A stretch of 64,000 nucleotides of DNA from Agrilactobacillus composti DSM 18527 = JCM 14202 (lineage in GTDB: Bacteria > Bacillota > Bacilli > Lactobacillales > Lactobacillaceae). The translations under genes were made by a program, and so were the position numbers. The notes beneath the pieces are model-generated. The model searched no databases and was not told the origin of the DNA. It saw only the letters and a list, made by a program, of their open reading frames with translations. The stretch lies in NCBI RefSeq assembly GCF_001436375.1, contig NZ_AZGA01000087.1, positions 1-64,000 of the forward strand, in the 5' to 3' direction. Shown here in pieces: positions 43,150 through 51,157 of this stretch. The number at the start of each line of letters is the position of its first letter. The first letter of the stretch is position 1.

Positions 43150-43965
43150 CTAGCGAACTAAGTAGCCACCATCAACTGCTAAGATATGGCCATTGACATA
43201 ATCAGCTGCATGACTGGCCAAGAAGACGGCGACACCCATTAATTCATGGGGTTCAGCCCAGTGACCGGCAGGGATGCGGTCTAAGATTTCTTGATTACGG
43301 GCTTTATCAGCTCGAATTGGGGCCGTGTTGGCCGTCTTAATATAACCAGGGGCAATGGCGTTGACTTGGACATTATAAGCACCCATTTCACTGGCGAAGG
43401 CCTTGGTTAATCCGGCAACCCCGTGTTTAGAAGCGGTGTAGGAAGGAATGAATTTCCCACCTTGGAAGGATAACATGGAACCAATGTTGATGATCTTGCC
43501 AGATTTTTGTTTGGCAAATACTTTGGCAGCAGCCATGGACATGTGATAGACCGTGTTTAAGTTGATGTTGATGACCCGATCCCAATCTTCATCCTTAGAT
43601 TCCAATAACGGATTACGTTTAATCATCCCGGCATTGTTGATCAGAATATCGATATGGCCAAAGGCATCGATGGCCCGTTGGATAACTTTAGGGGCAATGT
43701 CTTTTTCAGTCAAATCAACCGCTTCAAATTCAACTTTGCGACCCCGTTTTTCAATCATTTCCCGGGTAGTATCCCATTCAGCTTTGCCATAAGTTGGAAT
43801 GTAAATGTCAGCGCCGGCTTCAGCTAACGCCACGGCATAGCCTTGGCCTAACCCAGTGTTGCCGCCGGTAATAACGGCAACTTTGCCACTTAAATCAAAC
43901 GCGGACATTTTAAATTTATCTAACGCTGCTTCGTTTTGTTTAATTTCTTCTGGTGATTGTGCCAT
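43150..43965 (-). CDS. kduD: 2-deoxy-D-gluconate/2,5-diketo-3-deoxygluconate dehydrogenase KduD
   Basis: The 271-aa short-chain dehydrogenase has GGNTGLGQGYA for NAD binding, NNAGMIKRNP, catalytic Ser (IGSMLSFQGG) and YTASK. The C-terminal is YVNGHILAVDGGYLVR. It reduces the KduI product to 2-keto-3-deoxygluconate. It is about 20 residues longer than E. coli KduD, mostly at the N-terminus. It follows kduI by 51 nt and is co-transcribed with it. Confidence 0.9.
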   Translation of the reverse strand: MAQSPEEIKQNEAALDKFKMSAFDLSGKVAVITGGNTGLGQGYAVALAEAGADIYIPTYGKAEWDTTREMIEKRGRKVEFEAVDLTEKDIAPKVIQRAIDAFGHIDILINNAGMIKRNPLLESKDEDWDRVININLNTVYHMSMAAAKVFAKQKSGKIINIGSMLSFQGGKFIPSYTASKHGVAGLTKAFASEMGAYNVQVNAIAPGYIKTANTAPIRADKARNQEILDRIPAGHWAEPHELMGVAVFLASHAADYVNGHILAVDGGYLVR

Positions 43966-44016
43966 AAAAAGATCTCCTCTTATATTGTATTCGTCAAAAA
44001 GCCCAAATTAGCTGGA

Positions 44017-44862
44017 TTATCTTAATTCATGCATGGGAACTTGATCCATATCATCATAGGTTTGGTTTTCACCACACATGGCCCAGATGAAGGAATAACT
44101 TGTTGTCCCAACACCACAGTGAATGGACCAGCTTGGGTTCACAACGGCTTGGTCGGGTTCCAAGAAGATATGTTTAGACGCGGTGGGTTCCCCTAAGAAG
44201 TGGACCACCCGGGTATCCGGTGTACCAAACTCGCAATATAAGTAAGTTTCCATCCGCCGAGCGTGGGTATGAGCCGGCATGGTGTTCCAAGAGGAGCCTG
44301 GTTCCAAAACGGTATAACCCATTTGTAATTGGCAAGTATCCATTTGAGAAGCGTCAATATATTTATAAATGACCCGTTTGTTCAAATGTTCTTGATCGCC
44401 AATTGGTTTCTTCAAAGCATTGGCAAACGGCAATTTCTTGTTAGGATAAGTTTTGTGGGCCGGGGTTGAGACCACGTAGAACTTCGCTGGTTTTTCAGGA
44501 TCATCAGAGGCAAATTGGACGGATTTTGTACCCTTACCAATGTAATAGCCATCATGGGCCACAATATCGTCTTTTTGACCATCGATAGTCACGGACCCAG
44601 AACCGCCAATATTGATAAACCCTAATTCCCGGCGTTGTAAGAAGTAATCTACCCCTAATTGCTTGTCTAACTTGATCTCTAAAGGTTCAGTGGTAGGGGT
44701 CACACCCCCAAAAATCATCCGATCATTGTAAGTATAAGTTAATAAAATGTCCCCCGGATTAAAAATCTTTTCCATTAAGAACTCATTGCGTAGATCCTCA
44801 GTGCTGTAATGTTCAATATCTTTGGGACTATGTGCATAACGGGTAACCATACTAAAACTCAT
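44017..44862 (-). CDS. kduI: 5-keto-4-deoxyuronate isomerase KduI
   Basis: The 281-aa cupin isomerase is collinear with E. coli KduI (278 aa). It has the zinc set His198, His200, Glu205 (MPAHTHARRMETYLY) and His248 (SWSIHCGVG). It isomerises 5-keto-4-deoxyuronate, formed from unsaturated uronates released by polysaccharide lyases. It is the first gene of the kduI-kduD unit, with a promoter, cre-like site and 7-bp dyad upstream. No lyase or unsaturated glucuronyl hydrolase is in the window. Confidence 0.93.
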   Translation of the reverse strand: MSFSMVTRYAHSPKDIEHYSTEDLRNEFLMEKIFNPGDILLTYTYNDRMIFGGVTPTTEPLEIKLDKQLGVDYFLQRRELGFINIGGSGSVTIDGQKDDIVAHDGYYIGKGTKSVQFASDDPEKPAKFYVVSTPAHKTYPNKKLPFANALKKPIGDQEHLNKRVIYKYIDASQMDTCQLQMGYTVLEPGSSWNTMPAHTHARRMETYLYCEFGTPDTRVVHFLGEPTASKHIFLEPDQAVVNPSWSIHCGVGTTSYSFIWAMCGENQTYDDMDQVPMHELR

Positions 44863-44891
44863 TAGAATTTCTCCCTTCGGTAATTTCTATT

Positions 44892-44910
44892 TAAGAAACG
44901 TCATTTCTTA
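44892..44910. promoter_or_regulatory. Dyad operator candidate upstream of kduI
   Basis: TAAGAAA-CGTCA-TTTCTTA is a perfect 7-bp dyad with a 5-nt centre. It lies 10 nt downstream of the -10 box of the kduI promoter, an ideal repressor position. The GAAAC/TTTC core resembles the other two IclR-type dyads in the window. Confidence 0.6.
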
Positions 44911-44920
44911 TAACGATTAA

Positions 44921-44957
44921 AGTATACAACAACCAAAATATATTGCAAGCGTTTTTC
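44921..44957 (-). promoter_or_regulatory. kduI promoter with overlapping cre-like site
   Basis: On the minus strand TTGCAA (44948-44943) and TATACT (44926-44921) are 16 nt apart. The -35 region sits in TTGCAAGCGTTTTTC (plus 44943-44957), a near match to cre. The divergent ugp genes start 100 nt away; AATTGTG (44983-44989) and CACAATT (45012-45018) between them form a spaced dyad of unknown role. Confidence 0.6.
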
Positions 44958-45055
44958 TGAATATTTACAGTAGTTTTACGCAAATTGTGTGGGCCTTTTA
45001 CAATGGACCCTCACAATTAATATTCGTAACTAAGTCTATTTATGAGGTGATTTAT

Positions 45056-46144
45056 GTGTCCATTGTGTTGGAAAATGTTAGCAAACGTTTTGACAATGAC
45101 CCGGAAACTTTAACCGATATCAGTGCCGAAATTCAAACGGGTGAGTTTTTTGTGATTGTTGGCCCATCTGGTTCCGGGAAAAGTACCCTTCTGCGGATGA
45201 TTGCTGGTTTGGGCTCTATTTCAGGCGGCGAAATCAAAATTAACGGTCGGGTGGTCAACGACTTAGCTCCCAAAGACCGTAAACTATCCATGGTTTTTCA
45301 AAGTTATGCCCTTTATCCATTTTTAAATGTTTGGAATAATGTGGCTTTTGGTTTAAATGCCCGTAAAATCGCCAAAGTCGATATCAAAGACCGGGTAGCC
45401 AAAGCCTTAGATATGGTGGGTTTGACGGAATTTAAAGACCGTAAACCTCGAGAACTCTCCGGTGGTCAGCGGCAACGGGTGGCTTTAGCCCGGGCTGTGG
45501 CTGATGATAGCAATATCTGTTTAATGGATGAACCCTTATCCAACTTAGACGCTCAATTACGGATCAAAATGCGCCAAGAAATTTATAATCTCCAACGTAA
45601 ACTCGGCCTGACTTTGATCTACGTGACCCATGATCAAGTGGAAGCCATGACCATGGCCGACCATATCATGGTCTTAAACGACCGCCAAGTTCAACAAATT
45701 GGCACGCCCAGTGAAATTTATCAAGAACCCGCCAATGAATTTGTGGCCCAGTTCTTTGGCACCCCGCAAATCAACCTACTGCCGGCCGTTAAAACTGCGG
45801 GTAGCCAGACCAGCCTGGATATCACCGCCGACTTTGCCTTGAATCTCAATCAAACCATTCCCGCCACCGAAGTCAAAGTTGGCATCCGCCCTAACGATTT
45901 GACCATTGCCGACAGCTCCGAATTAAACGCCAACGCCGTAGTGGATAATATCGAATATCTGGGGGATGAAACCATTGTTTATGCCACTTTAAACAGTGGA
46001 ACCGCCGTACGCGTGTTAGTTGATGGTCAAGCCAACTTCAGAAGTTATCAACCGGTCCAAATTGGCGCCAGCGGTAAAGTCATGCTCTTTGATTCCAAGG
46101 GCCAACGTCTGCACCTGACAAAGGAGGCCATGAGCTATGCTTAA
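45056..46144 (+). CDS. ugpC: Glycerol-3-phosphate ABC transporter ATPase
   Basis: The 362-aa MalK-type ATPase has Walker A GPSGSGKST, LSGGQRQR, MDEPLSNLDA, THDQVEAM and a C-terminal TOBE/MOI-like domain. The GTG at 45056, after GAGGTGATTTAT, gives the usual family length; an upstream in-frame ATG would add 23 residues of non-family sequence. It overlaps ugpA by 8 nt (ATGCTTAA). With ugpA, ugpE, ugpB and ugpQ it imports glycerol-3-phosphate or glycerophosphodiesters. Confidence 0.88.
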   Translation: MSIVLENVSKRFDNDPETLTDISAEIQTGEFFVIVGPSGSGKSTLLRMIAGLGSISGGEIKINGRVVNDLAPKDRKLSMVFQSYALYPFLNVWNNVAFGLNARKIAKVDIKDRVAKALDMVGLTEFKDRKPRELSGGQRQRVALARAVADDSNICLMDEPLSNLDAQLRIKMRQEIYNLQRKLGLTLIYVTHDQVEAMTMADHIMVLNDRQVQQIGTPSEIYQEPANEFVAQFFGTPQINLLPAVKTAGSQTSLDITADFALNLNQTIPATEVKVGIRPNDLTIADSSELNANAVVDNIEYLGDETIVYATLNSGTAVRVLVDGQANFRSYQPVQIGASGKVMLFDSKGQRLHLTKEAMSYA

Positions 46145-47096
46145 AAATGTCGCCGAACCTGAACCAGAGTCCCTGGACGTGACCCCTACCACGCCCAAAG
46201 CCAAAAGCCGGACCAAGGTCTTTGCCCTTAATGCCAAAGATAAGTATTATGCCCTATTATTTTTGGGCCCTTCCGTCTTATTATTAGCCCTTTTCGTTTT
46301 TTATCCCATGATCAAAACGCTTTATATCAGCTTATTTCTCACCAGTGGCCTGGGTAAAACCACCGTTTTCGCTGGTCTGGGCAATTATGTCCGTTTATTG
46401 ACCTCGGCCGATTATTTAAATAGTTTAGGGGTTACCTTGATCTACGTTTTTGCCGTGACCATTTTAACCATTGCCCTAGGCCTCTTATTGGCCCACTTGG
46501 CCAGTGAAACCTTGCCCGGGATTGGTATTTTCAGAACGTTATTCTCGGCTACCATGGGGGTTTCCGTCTCCGTTGCTGCCATCTTTTGGCTCTTCATTTT
46601 TAACCCCTCTACTGGCTTTTTGTCCTTATTGAGCAATTGGTTGCATTTGCCTGTGATCAACTGGCTGACCCAACCCAATACTGCCATGGTTGCTGTCGTG
46701 ATCACCACCGTTTGGATGAATCTAGGCTTTACCTTCTTAATTTTATTAGGGGCCATTCAATCCGTTCCCACCAGCCTTTATGAAGCTGCCAGTGTCGCTG
46801 GCGCTAAACCTGGTTATCAATTTTTCCATATCACCATTCCCATGATCTCCCCAACGTTGTTCTTCGTCTCCATCATTACCTTGATTGGGTCCTTTAAGAG
46901 TTTTGGGTTAATTGATCTGATCACCAAAGGCGGCCCGACGAATGCCACCAATATGTTGGTATATCGCATTTATAAAGATGCCTTCTACAGTGGCAACTTC
47001 GCCCAGGCCAGTGCCGAATCGATCATTTTAACCGTGATTATTGCCCTATTCACCTTATTACAATTTAAAATTTTGGAAAGACGGGTGAACTACTAA
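46137..47096 (+). CDS. ugpA: Glycerol-3-phosphate ABC permease UgpA
   Basis: The 319-aa sugar-type permease has about six membrane segments after a 35-residue polar N-terminus. The EAA loop is YEAASVAGAKPGYQFFHITIPMI. It pairs with UgpE. Its stop overlaps the ugpE start by one base (TAATG). Confidence 0.88.
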   Translation: MLKNVAEPEPESLDVTPTTPKAKSRTKVFALNAKDKYYALLFLGPSVLLLALFVFYPMIKTLYISLFLTSGLGKTTVFAGLGNYVRLLTSADYLNSLGVTLIYVFAVTILTIALGLLLAHLASETLPGIGIFRTLFSATMGVSVSVAAIFWLFIFNPSTGFLSLLSNWLHLPVINWLTQPNTAMVAVVITTVWMNLGFTFLILLGAIQSVPTSLYEAASVAGAKPGYQFFHITIPMISPTLFFVSIITLIGSFKSFGLIDLITKGGPTNATNMLVYRIYKDAFYSGNFAQASAESIILTVIIALFTLLQFKILERRVNY

Positions 47097-47923
47097 TGAC
47101 TTTTACCAAGCAATCTCCTTGGCAAAAAACCTTAAGTTATGCTGCCTTAATCATCTTGACCATCGTTGTCCTGGGTCCCTTTTTGATTGGCCTATGGACC
47201 AGCTTTTTACCAACCATGGATATCGCTAAGGGTAATTTCTTTAGTACAGCCTTATCCTTTAATAACTATATAAGTGCCTTTACCAAAACACCTATCTTGC
47301 GCTATTTAGGCAATAGTTTGTTAATTTCCACCGTGACCATGTTCGCCCAACTGTTCTTTTGCTCCATGGCCGCCTATGCCTTTGTCTTTTTGAAATTCAA
47401 ATTCCGCAATTTACTCTTTGGCTTATTCTTAGTCACCATGATGTTGCCCTTTGAAGCTGAAATCATTCCCAACTTTCAAACCGTTAAAAGCCTGGGCCTG
47501 CTCAATGGCTATGGGGTCATGATTATCCCCTTCTTGACCAGCGCCTTTGGGGTCTTCATGTTACGGCAATCCTTCAAACAAATGCCCGCAGAATTAAAAG
47601 AAGCCGCCGATATTGAAGGTTTAAACCATTTTCAATTTTATGGCAAGATCGTCTTGCCTTATAACCGCATCAGTCTGTTGACTCTGGCGGCATATAGTTT
47701 CCTAGGTTCTTGGAACGAATACTTATGGCCCATGTTAACAACATTTAGCAACAATTTTCGGCCGATTCAAAATGGCCTGCGTCAATTACAATCTGAAGAA
47801 ACTTTCAATGATTGGGGCATGATTCAAGCCAGTGCAGCCATTGTGGTCATCCCCACGTTAATTGTTTTGTTTGTGGGCCAACACTACTTCAAATCTGGCA
47901 TGAACGAAGGTGCCGTCAAATGA
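47096..47923 (+). CDS. ugpE: Glycerol-3-phosphate ABC permease UgpE
   Basis: The 275-aa MalG-type permease has six membrane segments. The EAA loop is KEAADIEGLNHFQFYGKIVLP and the C-terminal is FKSGMNEGAVK, typical of UgpE. Its stop overlaps the ugpB ATG (ATGATG). Confidence 0.88.
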   Translation: MTFTKQSPWQKTLSYAALIILTIVVLGPFLIGLWTSFLPTMDIAKGNFFSTALSFNNYISAFTKTPILRYLGNSLLISTVTMFAQLFFCSMAAYAFVFLKFKFRNLLFGLFLVTMMLPFEAEIIPNFQTVKSLGLLNGYGVMIIPFLTSAFGVFMLRQSFKQMPAELKEAADIEGLNHFQFYGKIVLPYNRISLLTLAAYSFLGSWNEYLWPMLTTFSNNFRPIQNGLRQLQSEETFNDWGMIQASAAIVVIPTLIVLFVGQHYFKSGMNEGAVK

Positions 47924-49296
47924 TGAAGCAGTTGTCCAAATATCTCAAATATGACCTGATCAGCCTTTTCGCAGTGGTTTTGACCCTGCTGGGCTTAGCT
48001 GTAGCGCAAAAACCCCAAGCCGTACAAGCTGCCACCAGTGACGGTAAGACCCAAGTGGTCTTTTGGCACGAAATGGGCGGTCCCGCGGAACAAGCCCTGT
48101 TAAAAATCGTGGATGGCTTTAATAAGTCTCAAGATAAATATGAAGTTGTCCCCGCTTATCAAGGCTCTTATGATGAAGCGGTCCAAAAAATCATCCAGAC
48201 CCATGGCACCAATACCAGTCCAGCCGTCTTCCAATCTTTTGATATTTCCACTGCGCAAATGATGGATAGCAAGTACACCACCCCTATCCAAAAATTTGCG
48301 GATGCTGATAATTATGACTTAAACCAAATATCCGCTGGGGCTCGGGCTTTTTACGCCAAGGATGGCCAACAAATGGCGATGCCTTTTAACACCTCCCAAC
48401 CCGTGCTCTATTACAATGCCACCTTATTAAAGAAATACCATATTACCCCACCCCCAGTTTCCCCAAGTTACAGTGATATTTCTCGGGTCGCTACCCAGTT
48501 ATATAACCGTTCTAATCACAAGGTTAAAGGGATGACGGTGCAAATCTATGGTTGGTTGCTAGAAGAAGCCTTGGCCAATGCGAGGACAAGTTTGACCAAT
48601 AACAGTGATGGCCACGATGGTACCCCCACCAAGGTTAATTTAAATAACCCCACCACCGTTCAATTCTTAAAATGGATCCGCAGCAATATTCAACAAGGCA
48701 ACTTCATCAACTACGGTTCTGGCGCCAGTGCCGGGACCAACCAAATTGCCGGCTTCTTAGCGGATAAAGTAGGGATGTTCATCCAATCCAGTGCCACCAT
48801 TGGCCAATTAACCGCCAATAACAAAAATAAATTGGGTATTACCTACTTCCCCCATCCCGATGGCACCAAAGCCAATGGGGTCGCCATTGGCGGGGCCGCT
48901 TTATGGATCAGCAATGACAAACCTCAAAATGTGCAACAAGGATCCTTTGAATTTATCAAGTATGCTTTAAATGCTCAAAACCAAGCCCAATGGCAAAAAG
49001 CCACTGGCTACTTAGCCTTGAATAAGGATTCGCAAAATGAAACTGTGTTGAAGAAGCTTTATGCCAGCAATCCTGAAGCTAAAGTCCCGGCCCAACAATT
49101 AGCCACCGCTACACCTAATAAAACCAATTCCGGGATTTTGATGCAAGGGATGCAATTGACCCGGGAATTGGAAGAAACCGCCATGGAAACCGTTTATAAC
49201 GGCGGCGATATCAATAATGCATTGACTACGGCCAACCAAAGTATCAATGATAATTTGAAGTTAACCAACCAAGCAAACGGCGTTAAGCCAAAATAA
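47920..49296 (+). CDS. ugpB: Glycerol-3-phosphate binding protein UgpB, no lipobox
   Basis: The 458-aa binding protein has the UgpB signatures VVFWHEMGGPAEQAL, FNKSQDKYEVVPAYQGSYDE and IGGAALWI. The start at 47920 overlaps ugpE and has GAAGG upstream. The signal peptide ends AVQA-ATSDG with no lipobox cysteine, so it is probably released or held non-covalently. Substrates of the family are sn-glycerol-3-phosphate and glycerophosphocholine-type diesters. Confidence 0.9.
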   Translation: MMKQLSKYLKYDLISLFAVVLTLLGLAVAQKPQAVQAATSDGKTQVVFWHEMGGPAEQALLKIVDGFNKSQDKYEVVPAYQGSYDEAVQKIIQTHGTNTSPAVFQSFDISTAQMMDSKYTTPIQKFADADNYDLNQISAGARAFYAKDGQQMAMPFNTSQPVLYYNATLLKKYHITPPPVSPSYSDISRVATQLYNRSNHKVKGMTVQIYGWLLEEALANARTSLTNNSDGHDGTPTKVNLNNPTTVQFLKWIRSNIQQGNFINYGSGASAGTNQIAGFLADKVGMFIQSSATIGQLTANNKNKLGITYFPHPDGTKANGVAIGGAALWISNDKPQNVQQGSFEFIKYALNAQNQAQWQKATGYLALNKDSQNETVLKKLYASNPEAKVPAQQLATATPNKTNSGILMQGMQLTRELEETAMETVYNGGDINNALTTANQSINDNLKLTNQANGVKPK

Positions 49297-49313
49297 GACC
49301 AGGAGGTTTTAAG

Positions 49314-50009
49314 ATGACCACATCAACCTTAATTTTTGGACACCGGGGCTTTCCTAAGAAATTCCCAGAAAATTCCCTAGCTGGTTTTGAGTACGCCCTG
49401 ATCCACGGCATTGACGGTCTGGAATTCGATGTCCATTTGACTCGGGACAGCATCCCCGTCATCATCCATGATGAAACCATTAATCGCACCACCGATGGCA
49501 AGGGGTTAGTGGGGGAAATGACCCTAGAAGAATTACGCCAGTACCATTTAGCCAATGGCGAGCCCATCCCCACTTTGTCTGGCCTCATGGAAATGGCCTA
49601 TCATTATCCCGTCTACTTAAATCTGGAGTTCAAGACCAACAAGATCCACTATATTGATATTGAAGAAATCGTCCTTACCCAGGTCAATCGCTACCCCCTG
49701 CAAAAGCCGATGATTTATTCTTCTTTCAACTTAGACTCCCTGCGCCTGGCCTATCAAATGGATGCCACCCAGGAATATTGCCTGTTAGCGGGACATCACA
49801 TTATCAATCCCCAAGCTATGACCCTGGCAGAACATCTCAAAGGCTTTCATTTAAGGCATTACCAAGAGCTGCCTGAAGATATCGTCCAGCGGATCTGGAC
49901 CATTGATGATGCCAAGACCATGACCAGCCTGTTTGAAAAAAACGTGGCCGGGGTCATTACCGATAACTTTGAGTTAGCCCAAAGCTTAAAGGGTGCTCTG
50001 TTAAAATAA
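49314..50009 (+). CDS. ugpQ: Glycerophosphodiester phosphodiesterase
   Basis: The 231-aa cytoplasmic GDPD enzyme has GHRGFPKKFPENSLAGF, GLEFDVHLTRD and VIIHDETINRTTDGKG. It hydrolyses glycerophosphodiesters to glycerol-3-phosphate and an alcohol. It lacks a signal peptide, so it acts on imported diesters, as E. coli UgpQ does. AGGAGG lies upstream and it is the last gene of the ugp unit. Confidence 0.92.
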   Translation: MTTSTLIFGHRGFPKKFPENSLAGFEYALIHGIDGLEFDVHLTRDSIPVIIHDETINRTTDGKGLVGEMTLEELRQYHLANGEPIPTLSGLMEMAYHYPVYLNLEFKTNKIHYIDIEEIVLTQVNRYPLQKPMIYSSFNLDSLRLAYQMDATQEYCLLAGHHIINPQAMTLAEHLKGFHLRHYQELPEDIVQRIWTIDDAKTMTSLFEKNVAGVITDNFELAQSLKGALLK

Positions 50010-50021
50010 CCGTTATTTCCT

Positions 50022-50065
50022 AAAAAGCCGCTGCAAGAAAATAAATTCTTGCGGCGGCTTTTTTT
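50022..50065 (+). terminator. Terminator of the ugp operon
   Basis: AAAAAGCCGCTGCAAGAA pairs with TTCTTGCGGCGGCTTTTT (one mismatch), followed by a T-run. The rest of the 317-nt gap to the next gene holds the promoter at 50233-50281. Confidence 0.92.
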
Positions 50066-50232
50066 GTGCGTACCTGCACGGAAAATCTGTATTCAAGGGC
50101 GTTTATATTATATTTATGATTATCTTCAAAAAAATATTTATGTAATTTTGTCATTTAATGCTTTAATATCAATATATTGGTCAGCCTCACCGTTATTTAA
50201 AAATAAATCTGCCGGTTTGTTCAGCAAATAAC

Positions 50233-50281
50233 TTGTTTACTGTAAAACATGGGACTATAATTCATTGTGAAAGCATTCACT
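50233..50281 (+). promoter_or_regulatory. Promoter with cre-like dyad for the first R-ADH-like gene
   Basis: TTGTTT (50233-50238), a 17-nt spacer and TATAAT (50256-50261). GTGAAAGCATTCAC (50267-50280) follows, a cre-like dyad with A in place of the consensus central G, covering the start site. The same layout precedes the two other paralogs. Confidence 0.7.
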
Positions 50282-50326
50282 TATTGTTTATTAATCCCTT
50301 TTTATAACAAATTGGAGGTTTTTTAA

Positions 50327-51082
50327 ATGAACAGATTACAAAATAAAGTTGCTATCATTACTGGCGGTACTAAAGGTATTGGTTATGGTATCGCTAAACG
50401 CTTCTTAGCTGAAGGCGCCAAAGTGGTCATCACTGGCCGGAATGCCGAAGTCGGTGAAGCCGCCGCTGCAGATTTAGGCGATCCCAGTGTGGTCACTTAC
50501 TTGCAACAAGATGTCACCGATGAAGCCCGCTGGACGGAAGTCTATGATCAAACCGAAGCGCTGTATGGGCCGGTAACCACCTTAGTTAATAATTCCGGGA
50601 TTGCCATTGGCAAAAATGTGGAGGATACCACCACTGAAGACTGGCATACCCTATTGGCCATCAATCTAGACGCCGTTTTCTTTGGGACCCGGCTAGCCAT
50701 TAAACGCATGAAGAACAAAAATTTAGGTGGTTCCATCATTAATATGTCTTCCATCGAAGGTTTTATCGGCGACCCGAATTTAGCCGCTTACAACGCTTCT
50801 AAAGGGGCCGTGCGGATCTTCTCCAAATCAGCTGCTTTGCACTGTGCCATCAATGATTTAGGGGTCCGGGTCAACACCGTCCACCCAGGGTATATTCGCA
50901 CCCCCATGGTAGAAGGTTTATCCGGCTTTGAAGCAGCCATGTCTGAACGCACGAAGACCCCAATGGGCCACATTGGCGACCCTGACGATATTGGTTATAT
51001 CTGTGTCTATTTAGCTTCCGATGAATCAAAATTCGCCACCGGCTCTGAATTCGTCGTTGACGGGGGTTACACTGCGCAATAA
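50327..51082 (+). CDS. R-specific alcohol dehydrogenase-like SDR, copy 1
   Basis: The 251-aa NADP-type short-chain dehydrogenase has TGGTKGIG for cofactor binding, Arg38 after Gly37 (NADPH preference in the brevis enzyme) and the tetrad Asn113, Ser142, Tyr155, Lys159. The C-terminus GGYTAQ ends in the Gln that binds magnesium in the brevis/kefiri enzymes. Numbering and length agree almost exactly with those (252 aa). It would reduce prochiral ketones or aldehydes to R-alcohols. GGAGG lies upstream and it is monocistronic. Confidence 0.9.
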   Translation: MNRLQNKVAIITGGTKGIGYGIAKRFLAEGAKVVITGRNAEVGEAAAADLGDPSVVTYLQQDVTDEARWTEVYDQTEALYGPVTTLVNNSGIAIGKNVEDTTTEDWHTLLAINLDAVFFGTRLAIKRMKNKNLGGSIINMSSIEGFIGDPNLAAYNASKGAVRIFSKSAALHCAINDLGVRVNTVHPGYIRTPMVEGLSGFEAAMSERTKTPMGHIGDPDDIGYICVYLASDESKFATGSEFVVDGGYTAQ

Positions 51083-51100
51083 AGCATTTATTGCTCCACC

Positions 51101-51150
51101 AAAAAACCGCTTGACCAAGATGATTGTCATCTTTAGTCAAACGGTTTTTT
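51101..51150. terminator. Bidirectional terminator between R-ADH copy 1 and the met operon
   Basis: AAAAAACCG-TTGAC-AAGATGAT pairs with ATC-ATCTTT-GTCAA-CGGTTTTTT with small bulges. It serves the convergent M20 gene as well. Confidence 0.88.
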
Positions 51151-51157
51151 AATGGTC

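Noticed and set aside
44987-45055. Upstream ATG start for UgpC
   Set aside because: No ribosome site and non-family residues; GAGGTG supports the GTG at 45056.
47812-47919. N-terminal extension of UgpB
   Set aside because: It overlaps ugpE in another frame and would hide the signal peptide.
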